From positions 62,001 to 126,000 of the forward strand of contig NZ_RBTP01000031.1 in assembly GCF_003702045.1 (NCBI RefSeq): 64,000 bases of DNA, in the 5' to 3' direction. This document shows, in pieces, positions 55,313-64,000 of this stretch; within the stretch, counting starts at the first letter, position 1; every line of letters begins with the position of its first letter. A program made the position numbers and the translations under genes. The DNA comes from Pseudomonas viridiflava (GTDB lineage Bacteria > Pseudomonadota > Gammaproteobacteria > Pseudomonadales > Pseudomonadaceae). The notes beneath the pieces are model-generated. The model saw nothing but the letters and a program-made list of their open reading frames with translations, was not told the DNA's origin and did no database searches.

Positions 55313-55326
55313 TCAGGACAGCACCG

Positions 55327-56445
55327 ATGAAACATCACACCCATGACGTGCTGTCCCCAATGCCGGGCACCGCGCGGTGCGTTCACAGCTTTCATTACGG
55401 GCCGCAAAATGGTGCAGGCAAGGTCTACATTCAGGCCTCGCTGCATGCCGACGAACTGCCTGGCATGCTGGTCGCCTGGTATTTGAAGCAGCGTCTGGCC
55501 GAACTTGAAAACGCAGGGCGCCTGAGGGGCGAAATAGTCGTCGTCCCGGTGGCCAATCCCGTCGGCCTGGAACAGGTGTTGATGGATACCCCGCTGGGCC
55601 GCTATGAGCTGGAAAGCGGGCAGAACTTCAATCGCGGCTTCGTCGACCTCGGGCAACACGTGGGCGACGAAATCGAAGCGCGTTTGACCCAGGACGCGAA
55701 TCAGAACCGCACACTGGTGCGCGACACCCTGCTTGCCGCGCTCAATGCCCAGACAGCAACCACCCAGTTACACTCGCTGCGCCTGACACTTCAGCGGCTG
55801 GCCTGCAACGCCGACATGGTGCTGGACCTGCACTGCGACTTCGAGTCGGTCGAGCACCTGTACACCACGCCTGAAGCCTGGGCGAAGGTCGAGCCACTGT
55901 CGCGCTACCTCGGCGCGCAGGCGAGCCTGCTGGCCACCGACTCGGGCGGTCAGTCGTTCGATGAATGCTTCACGCTGGTCTGGTGGCAGTTGCAGCAACG
56001 TTTCGGCGAACGCTTTCCGATCCCGATGGGCAGCTTCTCGGTGACCCTTGAGCTGCGTGGGCAAGGCGACGTCAATCATTCACTGGCCAGCCGCGACTGC
56101 CAGGCGATCATCAATTACCTGATCGACTCCGGCCTGATCGACGGCGAGCGGCAAATGCCGCCAGAGCTGCTATACCCCGCCACGCCTCTGGCCGCCGTCG
56201 AACCGGTTGCGACGCCGGTCGGCGGCCTGCTGGTGTTCTGTGCCATGCCGGGCGAGCACGTCGAGGCCGGGCAACTGATTGCCGAGATCATCGACCCGAT
56301 CAGCGACGCCGTGACCAGCGTTCACGCACTCAATGCCGGCCTGCTGTATGCGCGCTCTTTGCGCCGCATGGCCACCGCTGGCATGGTCATCGCGCATATC
56401 GCGGGCACGCAGGCCTATCGCAGCGGCTACCTACTTTCTCCTTGA
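55327..56445 (+). CDS. succinylglutamate desuccinylase/aspartoacylase family protein (AotO-like)
   Basis: A 372-residue zinc hydrolase of the M14 carboxypeptidase-like AstE/ASPA family. The zinc ligands are H40 and E43 (HADE) and H169 (DLHCD); the last 100 residues form a beta-barrel domain. The same type of gene occurs as aotO inside the aotJQMOP arginine/ornithine operon of P. aeruginosa. It may trim an acylated basic amino acid after uptake; the substrate is unproven. Start at ATG 55327, AGGA eight bases before; no stop codon stands between the hisM region and this frame. Confidence 0.88.
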   Translation: MKHHTHDVLSPMPGTARCVHSFHYGPQNGAGKVYIQASLHADELPGMLVAWYLKQRLAELENAGRLRGEIVVVPVANPVGLEQVLMDTPLGRYELESGQNFNRGFVDLGQHVGDEIEARLTQDANQNRTLVRDTLLAALNAQTATTQLHSLRLTLQRLACNADMVLDLHCDFESVEHLYTTPEAWAKVEPLSRYLGAQASLLATDSGGQSFDECFTLVWWQLQQRFGERFPIPMGSFSVTLELRGQGDVNHSLASRDCQAIINYLIDSGLIDGERQMPPELLYPATPLAAVEPVATPVGGLLVFCAMPGEHVEAGQLIAEIIDPISDAVTSVHALNAGLLYARSLRRMATAGMVIAHIAGTQAYRSGYLLSP

Positions 56446-56454
56446 GGACCTCTC

Positions 56455-57219
56455 ATGTACAAACTGACCATCGATGGCCTGCATAAGCGCTATGGCGCCA
56501 ACGAGGTGCTCAAAGGCGTATCGCTGAAGGCCAGCAGCGGTGATGTGATCTGCCTGATTGGCGCCAGCGGCTCGGGCAAGAGCACGTTTTTGCGCTGCAT
56601 CAACTTTCTGGAACAGCCCAACGATGGGGCCATGAGCCTGGACGGCCAGCAGGTGCGCATGGTCAGCGACAAGGATGGCATGCGCGTTGCCGATCCGGAC
56701 GAGCTGCAACGCATCCGTACCCGACTGGCGATGGTGTTTCAGCACTTCAACCTGTGGGCGCACATGACCGTGCTGGAAAACATCACGATGGCACCTCGCA
56801 GAGTGCTGGGCGTGCCCAAGGCCGAAGCCGAAGCCCGCGCACGCAAATACCTGGACAAGGTCGGCCTGCCCGAGCGGGTGGCGGATCAGTACCCGGCGTT
56901 CCTGTCCGGCGGCCAGCAGCAGCGTGTGGCGATTGCGCGTGCCCTGGCGATGGAACCTGAAATCATGCTGTTCGACGAACCCACCTCGGCGCTGGACCCG
57001 GAATTGGTCGGCGAGGTGTTGAAAGTGATTCAAGGCCTGGCCGATGAAGGCCGCACCATGATTCTGGTGACCCACGAAATGGGCTTCGCCCGTAAGGTCG
57101 CCAGCCAGGTGGTGTTTCTGCATCAGGGCCAGATCGAAGAATCCGGGCACCCGGATGAAGTGCTGAACAACCCGAAGAGTGAACGGTTGCAGCAATTCCT
57201 GAGCGGAAACCTGAAGTAA
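56455..57219 (+). CDS. hisP: basic amino acid ABC transporter ATPase (HisP type)
   Basis: A 254-residue ABC ATPase: Walker A GASGSGKST, signature LSGGQQQRVAIARAL, Walker B EIMLFDEPTSALDP, switch His in LVTHEMG. Powers the transporter of the three preceding genes. Last gene of the operon; a row of palindromic repeats follows. Confidence 0.95.
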   Translation: MYKLTIDGLHKRYGANEVLKGVSLKASSGDVICLIGASGSGKSTFLRCINFLEQPNDGAMSLDGQQVRMVSDKDGMRVADPDELQRIRTRLAMVFQHFNLWAHMTVLENITMAPRRVLGVPKAEAEARARKYLDKVGLPERVADQYPAFLSGGQQQRVAIARALAMEPEIMLFDEPTSALDPELVGEVLKVIQGLADEGRTMILVTHEMGFARKVASQVVFLHQGQIEESGHPDEVLNNPKSERLQQFLSGNLK

Positions 57220-57227
57220 CTGCGTAG

Positions 57228-57510
57228 GTGACGCAGAGCGTCACGGGCTGCAATGATTGTTCCCACGCTCTGCGCTCATCGTTATACACAAGTCGCGATG
57301 AGCATGTGGAGCAGGCACGATTTCGGCCGTGGGAGTGGACTTGTCCACGAAGGCTTTTTGGACGCGCCGTCTCGATTGAATAGGCCAGCCGCTTCGCGGA
57401 CAAGCCCGCTCCCACAGCAGGCATCGTATTCCTCCAGCAGGACTTGCGTATAACGATGAGCGCTCTGCGGGGTAACGCCGCCCAGGACGCTCCGCGTCCA
57501 GCTGCGTCAC
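57228..57510. repeat. composite palindrome: outer inverted repeat enclosing a REPIN
   Basis: Outer arms GCGCTCATCGTTATACACAAG (57272-57294) and GACTTGCGTATAACGATGAG (57441-57463) are inverted with one mismatch in 23 bases. Each is flanked outside by a GACGC-NNN-GCGTC hairpin (57228 and 57485). The REPIN (57329-57415) lies in the middle. Confidence 0.75.
57329..57415. repeat. REPIN: two inverted REP sequences
   Basis: Left REP GTGGGAGTGGACTTGTCCAC (57329-57351) and inverted right REP (57393-57415). Its spacer is the reverse complement type of the spacer of the REPIN at 4391-4480, with several differences. Confidence 0.85.
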
Positions 57511-57558
57511 GCCATATATAACCGTTTAAAACTATTACCCTTTTTCCGCTGTCTCTGA

Positions 57559-60078
57559 ATGATCGCCCTTCAGAGCATTCTCAACCGGATGAGCAGACCC
57601 AACGATTTCGCTCAGCGATGGTTTCGGGCCAGAGGCTGGAAAGCGTTCGCGTTTCAAAAGGAAGTCTGGGCAGCGGTAAAAAAGGGCAAGTCCGGCCTGC
57701 TGCATGCCAGCACCGGCTCGGGCAAGACCTACGCGGTCTGGTTCGCAGCGCTCAACCGTTTTGCAAAACCCCGTGCTGCGATCGAAGACACACCCCGCAA
57801 GCGCAAGCCGCCCGCCGCGCCACTGAGCGTGATGTGGATCACGCCCATGCGTGCCTTGGCGGCGGACACTGCCCGCGCCCTCGAAGCACCGTTGGCCGAG
57901 CTGGGCATCCATTGGTCAATCGGCCTGAGAACCGGCGACACCAGCGGCAGCGAACGTGCCCGCCAAGGACGACGACTACCCTCCGCCCTCATCACGACGC
58001 CTGAAAGCCTGACGCTACTGCTGACCCGTGCCGATGCCGAAGCAACACTGTCCACTCTGCAAATGGTGGTGGTGGACGAATGGCACGAGCTGATCGGCAA
58101 CAAGCGCGGAGTCCAATTGCAACTGGCATTGGCCCGTTTGCGCCGGTGGAATCCGCAACTCATCGTGTGGGGTATTTCTGCGACCCTGGGCAATCAGCAT
58201 CACGCTCAGGAAGTGCTGATCGGCGAGGGTGGCGTCACGGTTCAAGGCAAAGTGACCAAGCAACTTCAGGTCGACACGCTACTCCCGCCATCCATTGAAC
58301 GCTTTCCCTGGGCAGGCCACATGGGGCTGCGCATGCTGCCCCAAGTCGTTGCGCAAGTTGAAGCGAGCGCCAGCTGCCTGGTGTTCACCAACACCCGTGC
58401 GCAATCCGAGATCTGGTATCAGGCGCTGCTTGAGGCCAGGCCCGACTGGGCGGGCTTGATCGCTCTGCATCACGGCTCACTCGCCCGAGAGGTGCGTGAC
58501 TGGGTCGAACGCGCCTTGAAAGAGGGCGCACTGAAGGCAGTGGTCTGCACCTCCAGCCTCGACCTTGGCGTGGATTTTCTGCCGGTGGAGCGCGTGTTGC
58601 AGATCGGCTCCCCCAAAGGCGTAGCTCGCCTGATGCAGCGCGCCGGACGCTCGGGCCACGCACCGGGCCGCCCTTCCCGCGTGACGCTGGTGCCTACCCA
58701 CAGCCTTGAACTGGTGGAGGCTGCGGCCGCCCATGATGCGGTGGCCGCACGGATGATCGAGCCCCGCGAATCGCCGCATCAGCCGCTGGATGTGCTGGTG
58801 CAGCATTTGGTCAGCGTGGCCTTGGGCGGAGGTTTCACGCCCGATGAGCTGCTGACCGAAGTGCGTACGGCCTGGGCCTATCGCGAGCTGAGCAACGAAC
58901 AATGGCAATGGGCCCTGGCCTTTGTGCGCAACGGCGGCCACTCGCTCACCGCCTACCCCGACTACCGCCGCGCCGAGCCGGACGAGGACGGCGTCTGGCG
59001 CGTGCCCGATGCGCGGCTGGCTCGTCGGCACCGGATGAGTGTGGGCACGATCGTCAGTGACGCCAGCATCAACCTCAAGTATTGGAAAAAAGGGGGCGGC
59101 GGCGGCAATCTAGGCAGTGTCGAAGAAGGTTTCATCGCCCGCCTCAAGCCCGGTGACGGTTTTCTGTTCGCGGGTCGGCTGCTGGAATTGGTACGGGTGG
59201 AAAACATGACCGCCTACGTCAAGCGCGCCACAGGCAAAAAAGCCGCTGTGCCGCGCTGGAATGGCGGGCGCATGCCATTGTCCAGTGAGCTGGCGGATGC
59301 CGTGGTCGAGAAGTTCGACGCCGCAGCGCACGGCCACTTCGACAGCCCGGAAATGCAGGCCATCAAGCCGTTGCTGGAAGTGCAGAGGCACTGGTCCGGG
59401 CTGCCGCAACGCGACACGTTACTGGCCGAAACGCTCAAATCCCGGGAAGGCTGGCACCTGTTTCTTTATCCGTTCGCCGGTCGCCACGTTCATCTTGGGC
59501 TGGCGAGCCTGCTGGCCTGGCGCCTGAGCCGACACCGCCCACTAACCTTTTCAATCGCCGTCAACGACTACGGCTTCGAACTGCTCAGCGCCAGCGAAAT
59601 AGACTGGGCGCAAGCGGTGCAGGCCGAGCTTTTTTCCGAGGACGCGCTTTTGCCAGACATCATCGCCAGCCTTAATGCAGGCGAACTGGCCCTGCGACGC
59701 TTTCGCGAAATCGCTCGTATCTCGGGGCTGGTGTTTTCCGGCTATCCCGGCGCGGCCAAAAGTAACCGCCAACTGCAGGCGTCCAGCGGGCTGTTTTTCG
59801 AAGTATTCAAACAATACGACGCGGGCAACATGCTACTGACTCAGGCCGAACAGGAAGTGCTGCGCCAAGAGCTGGATCTGACGCGACTGGAGCAGACATT
59901 GCGCCAGATCAACGGCCGCAGGCTCGACATGCACGCCATCAAGCGCGCTACACCGCTGGCGTTTCCGCTGCTGGTGGAGCGTTTCCGCGAAAGCCTCAGC
60001 TCGGAAAAGCTGGCCGACCGTATTGCGCGCATGGTGCGCGACCTGGAGAAAGCGGCAGGGCCGGAGGCTGAGCGATGA
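57559..60078 (+). CDS. ligase-associated DEXH-box helicase (Lhr-like)
   Basis: An 839-residue superfamily 2 helicase of the ligase-associated Lhr-core family. Walker A GSGKT around K56, DEWH at 173-176, SATL in GISATLG, and [15 protein letters not shown] in motif VI are intact; the C-terminal domains include a winged helix. It belongs with the exonuclease and ligase 4.9 kb upstream. I keep the ATG at 57559; an alternative ATG ten codons later (57589, MSRPND) is equally possible since neither has a strong ribosome site. Coupled to the phosphoesterase gene by ATGA. Confidence 0.92.
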   Translation: MIALQSILNRMSRPNDFAQRWFRARGWKAFAFQKEVWAAVKKGKSGLLHASTGSGKTYAVWFAALNRFAKPRAAIEDTPRKRKPPAAPLSVMWITPMRALAADTARALEAPLAELGIHWSIGLRTGDTSGSERARQGRRLPSALITTPESLTLLLTRADAEATLSTLQMVVVDEWHELIGNKRGVQLQLALARLRRWNPQLIVWGISATLGNQHHAQEVLIGEGGVTVQGKVTKQLQVDTLLPPSIERFPWAGHMGLRMLPQVVAQVEASASCLVFTNTRAQSEIWYQALLEARPDWAGLIALHHGSLAREVRDWVERALKEGALKAVVCTSSLDLGVDFLPVERVLQIGSPKGVARLMQRAGRSGHAPGRPSRVTLVPTHSLELVEAAAAHDAVAARMIEPRESPHQPLDVLVQHLVSVALGGGFTPDELLTEVRTAWAYRELSNEQWQWALAFVRNGGHSLTAYPDYRRAEPDEDGVWRVPDARLARRHRMSVGTIVSDASINLKYWKKGGGGGNLGSVEEGFIARLKPGDGFLFAGRLLELVRVENMTAYVKRATGKKAAVPRWNGGRMPLSSELADAVVEKFDAAAHGHFDSPEMQAIKPLLEVQRHWSGLPQRDTLLAETLKSREGWHLFLYPFAGRHVHLGLASLLAWRLSRHRPLTFSIAVNDYGFELLSASEIDWAQAVQAELFSEDALLPDIIASLNAGELALRRFREIARISGLVFSGYPGAAKSNRQLQASSGLFFEVFKQYDAGNMLLTQAEQEVLRQELDLTRLEQTLRQINGRRLDMHAIKRATPLAFPLLVERFRESLSSEKLADRIARMVRDLEKAAGPEAER

Positions 60079-60731
60079 AGCCCTACGTCGCTGTCACGCT
60101 GGCTGGGGAAGAACTCTGGCTACTGGCAGACAAAGCGATTTACTACCCCGCACAGCGCTCACTGCTGATTGCCGACGCCCACTTCGGCAAGGCCGCCGCC
60201 TATCGCAAGCTTGGCCAACCCGTGCCGCATGGTACGACTCAGGCCAACCTCCGGCGTCTGGATCAACTGCTCGACGACTACCGGTGCGAACGCCTTATCT
60301 TTCTTGGCGACTTCCTGCACGCGCCTGAGTCGCACGCCCAAGGCACCCTCAACGCGCTGCATGAGTGGCGAGCGGGCCGGTTCGGGCTGGACATCACCTT
60401 GATCCGTGGCAACCATGACAAACGCGCTGGCGATCCTCCTTCAACGCTGGGCATCGAGGTCGTCACCGAACCACTGGTTCTGGGTCCGTTCGCCTTGCAG
60501 CATGAACCCGACCCACACCCCACGCTTCACGTTCTGGCGGGGCACGTGCATCCGGTCTACAGGCTGCATGGGCGGGGGCGTCAGAGCTTGCGGCTGGCGT
60601 GCTTCTACCTTGGAAAACGCGTCAGTCTGCTGCCCGCGTTCGGGGAATTCACGGGCGGTTTCAATATCCAGCCTGCGGATGACACCACCCTCTATGTCAC
60701 CGGTGACGGTGCTATCTGGCGGGTCGCCTGA
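60075..60731 (+). CDS. pdeM: ligase-associated metallophosphoesterase PdeM
   Basis: A 218-residue calcineurin-like phosphoesterase. All metal motifs stand: DAHFGK (D34, H36), GDFLH (D79), GNHD (N113, H114) and GHVH (H157, H159). Fourth member of the DNA ligase-associated repair set; overlaps the helicase gene by four bases (ATGA). Its substrate in repair is not defined. Confidence 0.93.
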   Translation: MKPYVAVTLAGEELWLLADKAIYYPAQRSLLIADAHFGKAAAYRKLGQPVPHGTTQANLRRLDQLLDDYRCERLIFLGDFLHAPESHAQGTLNALHEWRAGRFGLDITLIRGNHDKRAGDPPSTLGIEVVTEPLVLGPFALQHEPDPHPTLHVLAGHVHPVYRLHGRGRQSLRLACFYLGKRVSLLPAFGEFTGGFNIQPADDTTLYVTGDGAIWRVA

Positions 60732-60750
60732 TCGTTTTGGTGCCCTGAAA

Positions 60751-60784
60751 CGAAAACACCCGCTGCCTCGTAAGAGACAGCGGG
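60751..60784 (-). terminator. terminator of the small peptide gene
   Basis: On the minus strand CCCGCTGTCTC/GAGGCAGCGGG with loop TTAC (one mismatch), followed by TGTTTTCGTTT. It begins 10 bases after the stop codon at 60794 and may also serve pdeM from the other side. Confidence 0.75.
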
Positions 60785-60793
60785 CATTCGGAA

Positions 60794-61006
60794 TCAGGCG
60801 ACGGGCGCAGGTGGCGGCTCATCCGGCAGGGTGGGCTCACCTGGCTCGGTAGGCTCTGGATACGGAGTGTCCGGGCCCGGATCGCCCGGAATCCCCCCTC
60901 CCACCATATTCAGCTCTGTATGAGCCATCAGTGACCAGGCCAACAGCCCGATCTCGTTGAGTGGAGGAGATGCTTCCTGTTCAGAGGTTTTGAACGTTGT
61001 CTTCAT
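60794..61006 (-). CDS. small proline-rich peptide with double-glycine-type leader
   Basis: A 70-residue protein of unknown family. The first 38 residues end in MAHTELNMVGGG: E31, L32, V35, G37 and G38 fit the LSxxELxxIxGG double-glycine leader consensus, with cleavage expected after G38. The remaining 32 residues (IPGDPGPDTPYPEPTEPGEP onward) are rich in Pro, Gly and acids, without Cys or Lys. AGGAG lies six bases before the ATG and a terminator follows, so expression is credible. No C39 peptidase/ABC exporter or modifying enzyme is in the window. It could be a secreted peptide, or an unrelated small protein with a chance match. Confidence 0.6.
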   Translation of the reverse strand: MKTTFKTSEQEASPPLNEIGLLAWSLMAHTELNMVGGGIPGDPGPDTPYPEPTEPGEPTLPDEPPPAPVA

Positions 61007-61117
61007 AGGTCACTCCTGATCAATGGCCTTCGCCTACAACCGTAGGCGAATGCATGTGAGTCAATAGAGTGCGAAAACGAACATTAATTCCATCGCAGGA
61101 GTAAAAGCACTAACAGA

Positions 61118-61684
61118 TCAGGTACGTGGCAAGGTGACGCCGCGCTGGCCTTGGTACTTGCCGCCACGGTCCTTGTAGGAAACCTCACACTCCTCGTCCG
61201 ATTCCAGAAACAGCATCTGTGCCACACCTTCGTTGGCGTAAATCTTCGCTGGCAATGTAGTGGTGTTGGAGAACTCGAGTGTCACATGGCCTTCCCACTC
61301 AGGCTCCAGCGGTGTCACGTTGACGATAATGCCGCAGCGCGCGTAAGTGCTTTTGCCCAGGCAGATGGTCAACACGTTGCGCGGGATACGGAAATATTCA
61401 ACGGTGCGCGCCAGCGCGAACGAGTTGGGCGGGATGATGCACACGTCGCTCTTGATATCGACGAAGCTTTTCTCGTCGAAGTTTTTCGGATCGACGGTGG
61501 CCGAATTGATATTGGTGAAGACCTTGAATTCGTCCGCGCAACGTACGTCGTAGCCATAGCTCGACACGCCGAAAGAGATCAACCGGTTCGCGCCCTCGCC
61601 TCGCATCTGGCGTTCGACGAAGGGCTCGATCATGCCCTGCTCTTGCGCCATGCGGCGAATCCACTTGTCCGATTTGATGCTCAT
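61118..61684 (-). CDS. dcd: dCTP deaminase
   Basis: A 188-residue trimeric dCTP deaminase making dUTP for dTMP synthesis. The conserved [15 protein letters not shown]-like [35 protein letters not shown] and the catalytic Glu region are all present, with the usual C-terminal [12 protein letters not shown]. Standard length. The ATG at 61684 follows AGGA upstream on the minus strand. Confidence 0.97.
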   Translation of the reverse strand: MSIKSDKWIRRMAQEQGMIEPFVERQMRGEGANRLISFGVSSYGYDVRCADEFKVFTNINSATVDPKNFDEKSFVDIKSDVCIIPPNSFALARTVEYFRIPRNVLTICLGKSTYARCGIIVNVTPLEPEWEGHVTLEFSNTTTLPAKIYANEGVAQMLFLESDEECEVSYKDRGGKYQGQRGVTLPRT

Positions 61685-62003
61685 GGCGATGTCCTGAGTA
61701 ACGAGGTGAAAAAGGTAACGGGCATCTTACCGGGCATGCGTCGCGGGTTCAAAGGCAACATATTGAAGAAGGCTGAGACGTGTCCCGCAGTTTTGACTCG
61801 ATTGGAAATAATCGTCGACAGACCATTGGCACGTCCGACAAAAAGGGTTAAGGTGGCGTCACTGTGTTGCTTGTGTCACTGAGAATCTCTACACGATGTT
61901 GAATTTCGATCCAACCATCTCCATGAATTTTCCAGCTCTTTGCACTCAGTCTCGGCCAGGGCTCTTCCTACGCCGCAGTTAACTTTGTCCAAGGAGATTT
62001 ACT
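61685..62003. other. dcd-cspA divergent promoter region and cold-shock leader
   Basis: No gene is supported. The 319 bases should contain the dcd promoter and a long, AT-rich cold-shock mRNA leader. A strong AAGGAG (62 bases from the leader's A/T-rich stretch to the ATG) lies at 61991-61996, seven bases before the cspA start. Confidence 0.5.
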
Positions 62004-62213
62004 ATGTCCAATCGCCAAACTGGTACCGTTAAGTGGTTCAACGATGAAAAAGGCTTCGGCTTCATCACTCCACAATCCGGTGACGACCTGTTCGTGCACT
62101 TCAAAGCTATCCAATCCGACGGCTTCAAAAGCCTGAAAGAAGGCCAACAGGTTTCTTTCATCGCTACCCGCGGTCAGAAAGGCATGCAAGCTGAAGAAGT
62201 TCAAGTTATCTAA
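62004..62213 (+). CDS. cold-shock domain protein
   Basis: A 69-residue single cold-shock domain protein. RNP1 KGFGFITP and RNP2 DLFVHF are intact ([20 protein letters not shown] start). It binds single-stranded RNA/DNA and melts mRNA structures at low temperature. AAGGAG lies seven bases before the ATG, and a strong terminator follows. CapB/CspA type of Pseudomonas. Confidence 0.96.
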   Translation: MSNRQTGTVKWFNDEKGFGFITPQSGDDLFVHFKAIQSDGFKSLKEGQQVSFIATRGQKGMQAEEVQVI

Positions 62214-62230
62214 CTTGTACTGATTAGCTT

Positions 62231-62260
62231 AAAAACCCCGCCGTCAAACGCGGGGTTTTT
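62231..62260 (+). terminator. rho-independent terminator of the cold-shock gene
   Basis: AAAAACCCCGC pairs with GCGGGGTTTTT (loop CGTCAAAC), followed by T-rich TATTG. 18 bases after the stop codon; works in both directions. Confidence 0.9.
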
Positions 62261-62343
62261 TATTGCCTGCGATTTGAGTATTGCCTCGGTATTCACAAGG
62301 GCAGCCGGCTAAACCTGCACCACCCTTGTTAACCACCTACCTG

Positions 62344-63438
62344 TCAGTCATCACTGACCGAAATGGTCGGCATGGCCGGACTGGCCGCTTCCTGCAAGAC
62401 AATACGCGCGCCGACATGGCGGGCCAACTCCTGATACACCATCGCAATTTGACTGTCCGGCTCGGCAATCGCCGTCGGCTTGCCTCCGTCCGCCTGCTCG
62501 CGAATCAGCATCGACAATGGCAATGAGGCCAGTAGCTCGACGTCATATTGAGACGACAGTTTCTCACCGCCGCCCTCGCCAAATAAGTGCTCGGCGTGTC
62601 CGCAATTCGAACAAATATGCACCGCCATGTTTTCAACGACACCCAAAACCGGAATATTGACCTTGCGGAACATCTCGACCCCTTTACGGGCATCCAGCAA
62701 AGCCAGGTCCTGCGGCGTGGTCACGATCACAGCACCGGCCACCGGCACTTTCTGCGCCAGTGTGAGCTGAATGTCACCGGTGCCCGGCGGCATGTCGATG
62801 ATCAGGTAGTCCAGGTCATTCCACGCAGTCTGGGTGACCAACTGCAGCAAGGCCCCCGAAACCATTGGTCCACGCCAGACCATCGGCGTGTTGTCATCGG
62901 TCAGAAACGCCATCGACATCACTTCAATGCCATGCGCCTCGATGGGCACGAACCATTTCTGATCCTTGATTTTCGGCCGCGTCCCTTCGGGGATGCCAAA
63001 CATCACGCCTTGGCTGGGGCCATAAATATCGGCATCGAGAATTCCCACTCGCGCACCTTCACGAGAAAGCGCCAGCGCAAGATTGGCCGCAGTGGTGGAT
63101 TTGCCGACGCCGCCCTTGCCCGACGCGACCGCCACAATATTTTTCACGTTGGCCAGGCCGGGAATCTGGCTCTGGGCCTTGTGGGCGTTGATCACGGTGT
63201 TGATGTCGACTTTAGCCGCAGAAACCCCGTCGATGTTTTCGATGGCGGTCTTCAATACGTGCGCCCAGCCGTTCTTGAACAGGTCGGCGGCGTAGCCCAG
63301 TTCAAGGCGCAAGGTGACGTGCGCCCCGTCGATGTCGATGGCCCGCACGCAACCGGCGCTAAGCGGGTCCTGATTCAGATAGGGGTCGGTGTACTGGCGA
63401 AGAATCGTCTCCACCGCCGCGCGATTGACAGCGCTCAT
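62344..63438 (-). CDS. apbC: iron-sulfur cluster carrier protein ApbC (Mrp/Nbp35 family)
   Basis: A 364-residue P-loop ATPase. An N-terminal MIP18-like domain is followed by the deviant Walker A KGGVGKST, the DADIYGPSQG motif, DMPPGTGDIQL and the CxxC cluster-binding pair CSNCGH. It holds and delivers [4Fe-4S] clusters. Divergent from metG, the arrangement found in other pseudomonads. Confidence 0.96.
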   Translation of the reverse strand: MSAVNRAAVETILRQYTDPYLNQDPLSAGCVRAIDIDGAHVTLRLELGYAADLFKNGWAHVLKTAIENIDGVSAAKVDINTVINAHKAQSQIPGLANVKNIVAVASGKGGVGKSTTAANLALALSREGARVGILDADIYGPSQGVMFGIPEGTRPKIKDQKWFVPIEAHGIEVMSMAFLTDDNTPMVWRGPMVSGALLQLVTQTAWNDLDYLIIDMPPGTGDIQLTLAQKVPVAGAVIVTTPQDLALLDARKGVEMFRKVNIPVLGVVENMAVHICSNCGHAEHLFGEGGGEKLSSQYDVELLASLPLSMLIREQADGGKPTAIAEPDSQIAMVYQELARHVGARIVLQEAASPAMPTISVSDD

Positions 63439-63613
63439 GGGCTCGCTCCGAAAAAAGACTGACTAAAACAGGCGGCTATCCTACCTGTTCTGTCGTGCGC
63501 CGACATGGTTTCACTGCACATCCGGGCGCATTCCTACGGCGGCGCGAGGTGAAAAAAAATGCTCAGACCTTTATAGTGGCCGACCTCCGTTCCAATTCAA
63601 GTAGCCGAGCCCC

Positions 63614-64000
63614 ATGTCCGAGCCACGCAAGATTCTCGTTACCAGCGCCCTGCCCTATGCCAATGGTTCCATTCACCTTGGCCACATGCTCGAGTACATC
63701 CAGACCGACATGTGGGTGCGCTTCCAGAAGCACCGCGGCAACCAATGCACCTACGTGTGCGCAGACGACGCTCATGGCTCGGCGATCATGCTGCGCGCTG
63801 AAAAGGAAGGCATCACCCCGGAACAGCTGATCGCCAACGTGAAGGCCGAACACAGCGCCGACTTCGCCGACTTCCTGGTGGATTTCGACAACTTCCACTC
63901 GACGCACTCAGATGAAAACCGCGAGCTGTCGAGCATGATCTACACCCGCCTGCGCGATGCCGGGCATATCGCAACGCGCTCGGTCACGCAGTATTTCGAC
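63614..64000 (+). CDS. metG: methionyl-tRNA synthetase, 5' part
   Basis: Only 129 codons are inside the window; the frame is open to the edge without a stop. It starts [27 protein letters not shown], with HLGH as the class I HIGH motif and the CxxxxCADDAHG region following. Charges methionine onto its tRNAs. The start at 63614 is the standard N-terminus. Divergent from apbC. Confidence 0.96.
   Translation, partial: MSEPRKILVTSALPYANGSIHLGHMLEYIQTDMWVRFQKHRGNQCTYVCADDAHGSAIMLRAEKEGITPEQLIANVKAEHSADFADFLVDFDNFHSTHSDENRELSSMIYTRLRDAGHIATRSVTQYFD

Larger units (their letters stand above)
57220..57558. other. gap between hisP and the helicase gene, filled with palindromic repeats
   Basis: No gene. 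The gap is built from palindromic repeats: a GTGACGC hairpin (57228-57244), a 23-base arm (57272-57294), a REPIN (57329-57415), the inverted arm (57441-57463) and a GGACGC hairpin (57485-57499). It interrupts the ligase/helicase repair gene set. Confidence 0.7.

Noticed and set aside
54574..55326. Extension of the M14-like gene upstream into hisM
   Set aside because: The open frame continues back over hisQ/hisM without a stop, but the residues there are a shadow of hisM; the ATG at 55327 with AGGA is the start.

Overview
The window reads as chromosomal DNA of a fluorescent pseudomonad of the Pseudomonas syringae group. Three things point there: a type III-secreted pectate-lyase protein of the HopAK1 kind behind a clear Hrp box (HrpL promoter motif), Pseudomonas REP/REPIN palindromes, and gene neighbourhoods typical of the genus (fadD1-fadD2-hydrolase-phaJ1, rapA near an MHYT-GGDEF-EAL gene, dcd/apbC/metG, pdxH with an OmpA lipoprotein, dinG, quiP). 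The DNA is densely coding with high GC, and almost every gap is a promoter, terminator or palindromic repeat. No rRNA, tRNA, CRISPR array or intact insertion sequence was seen.

Layout. 1-4.2 kb: first codons of a KAS III-type gene and the RNA helicase HrpA (not the Hrp pilin). 4.2-12 kb: fatty-acid activation and PHA precursor genes (fadD1, fadD2, hydrolase, phaJ1), then hopAK1. 12-20 kb: two small Pseudomonas proteins, rapA, an MFS transporter and a c-di-GMP enzyme. 20-26 kb: a complete branched-chain amino acid ABC transporter (braC, then braD-E-F-G). 26-36 kb: LysR/SDR pair, lipoprotein, FAD oxidoreductase, slyB, pdxH, an OmpA lipoprotein with a histone-like tail, an EstB-like hydrolase and dinG. 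36-44 kb: CopD-like membrane protein, Tsx channel with a purine nucleoside protein, a collagen-like secreted protein, YchJ and a TonB-dependent siderophore receptor. 44-47 kb: lipoprotein, holin, DUF1654 protein and S24 phage repressor. 47-61 kb: quiP acylase and a ligase-associated DNA repair set (exonuclease, ligase, helicase, phosphoesterase) interrupted by a basic amino acid ABC transporter operon. 61-64 kb: a small double-glycine-leader-like peptide gene, dcd, a cold-shock gene, apbC and the 5' part of metG.

Most striking points: (a) a short orphan module of phage repressor, SOS-boxed DUF1654 gene and holin, with a shared palindrome upstream of both the repressor and the holin; (b) a 70-residue proline-rich peptide whose first half matches the double-glycine leader consensus, with strong ribosome site and its own terminator; (c) the DNA ligase repair set split in two by a transporter operon and a nested REPIN; (d) hopAK1, whose longest open frame begins inside its own Hrp box, so the true start lies downstream.
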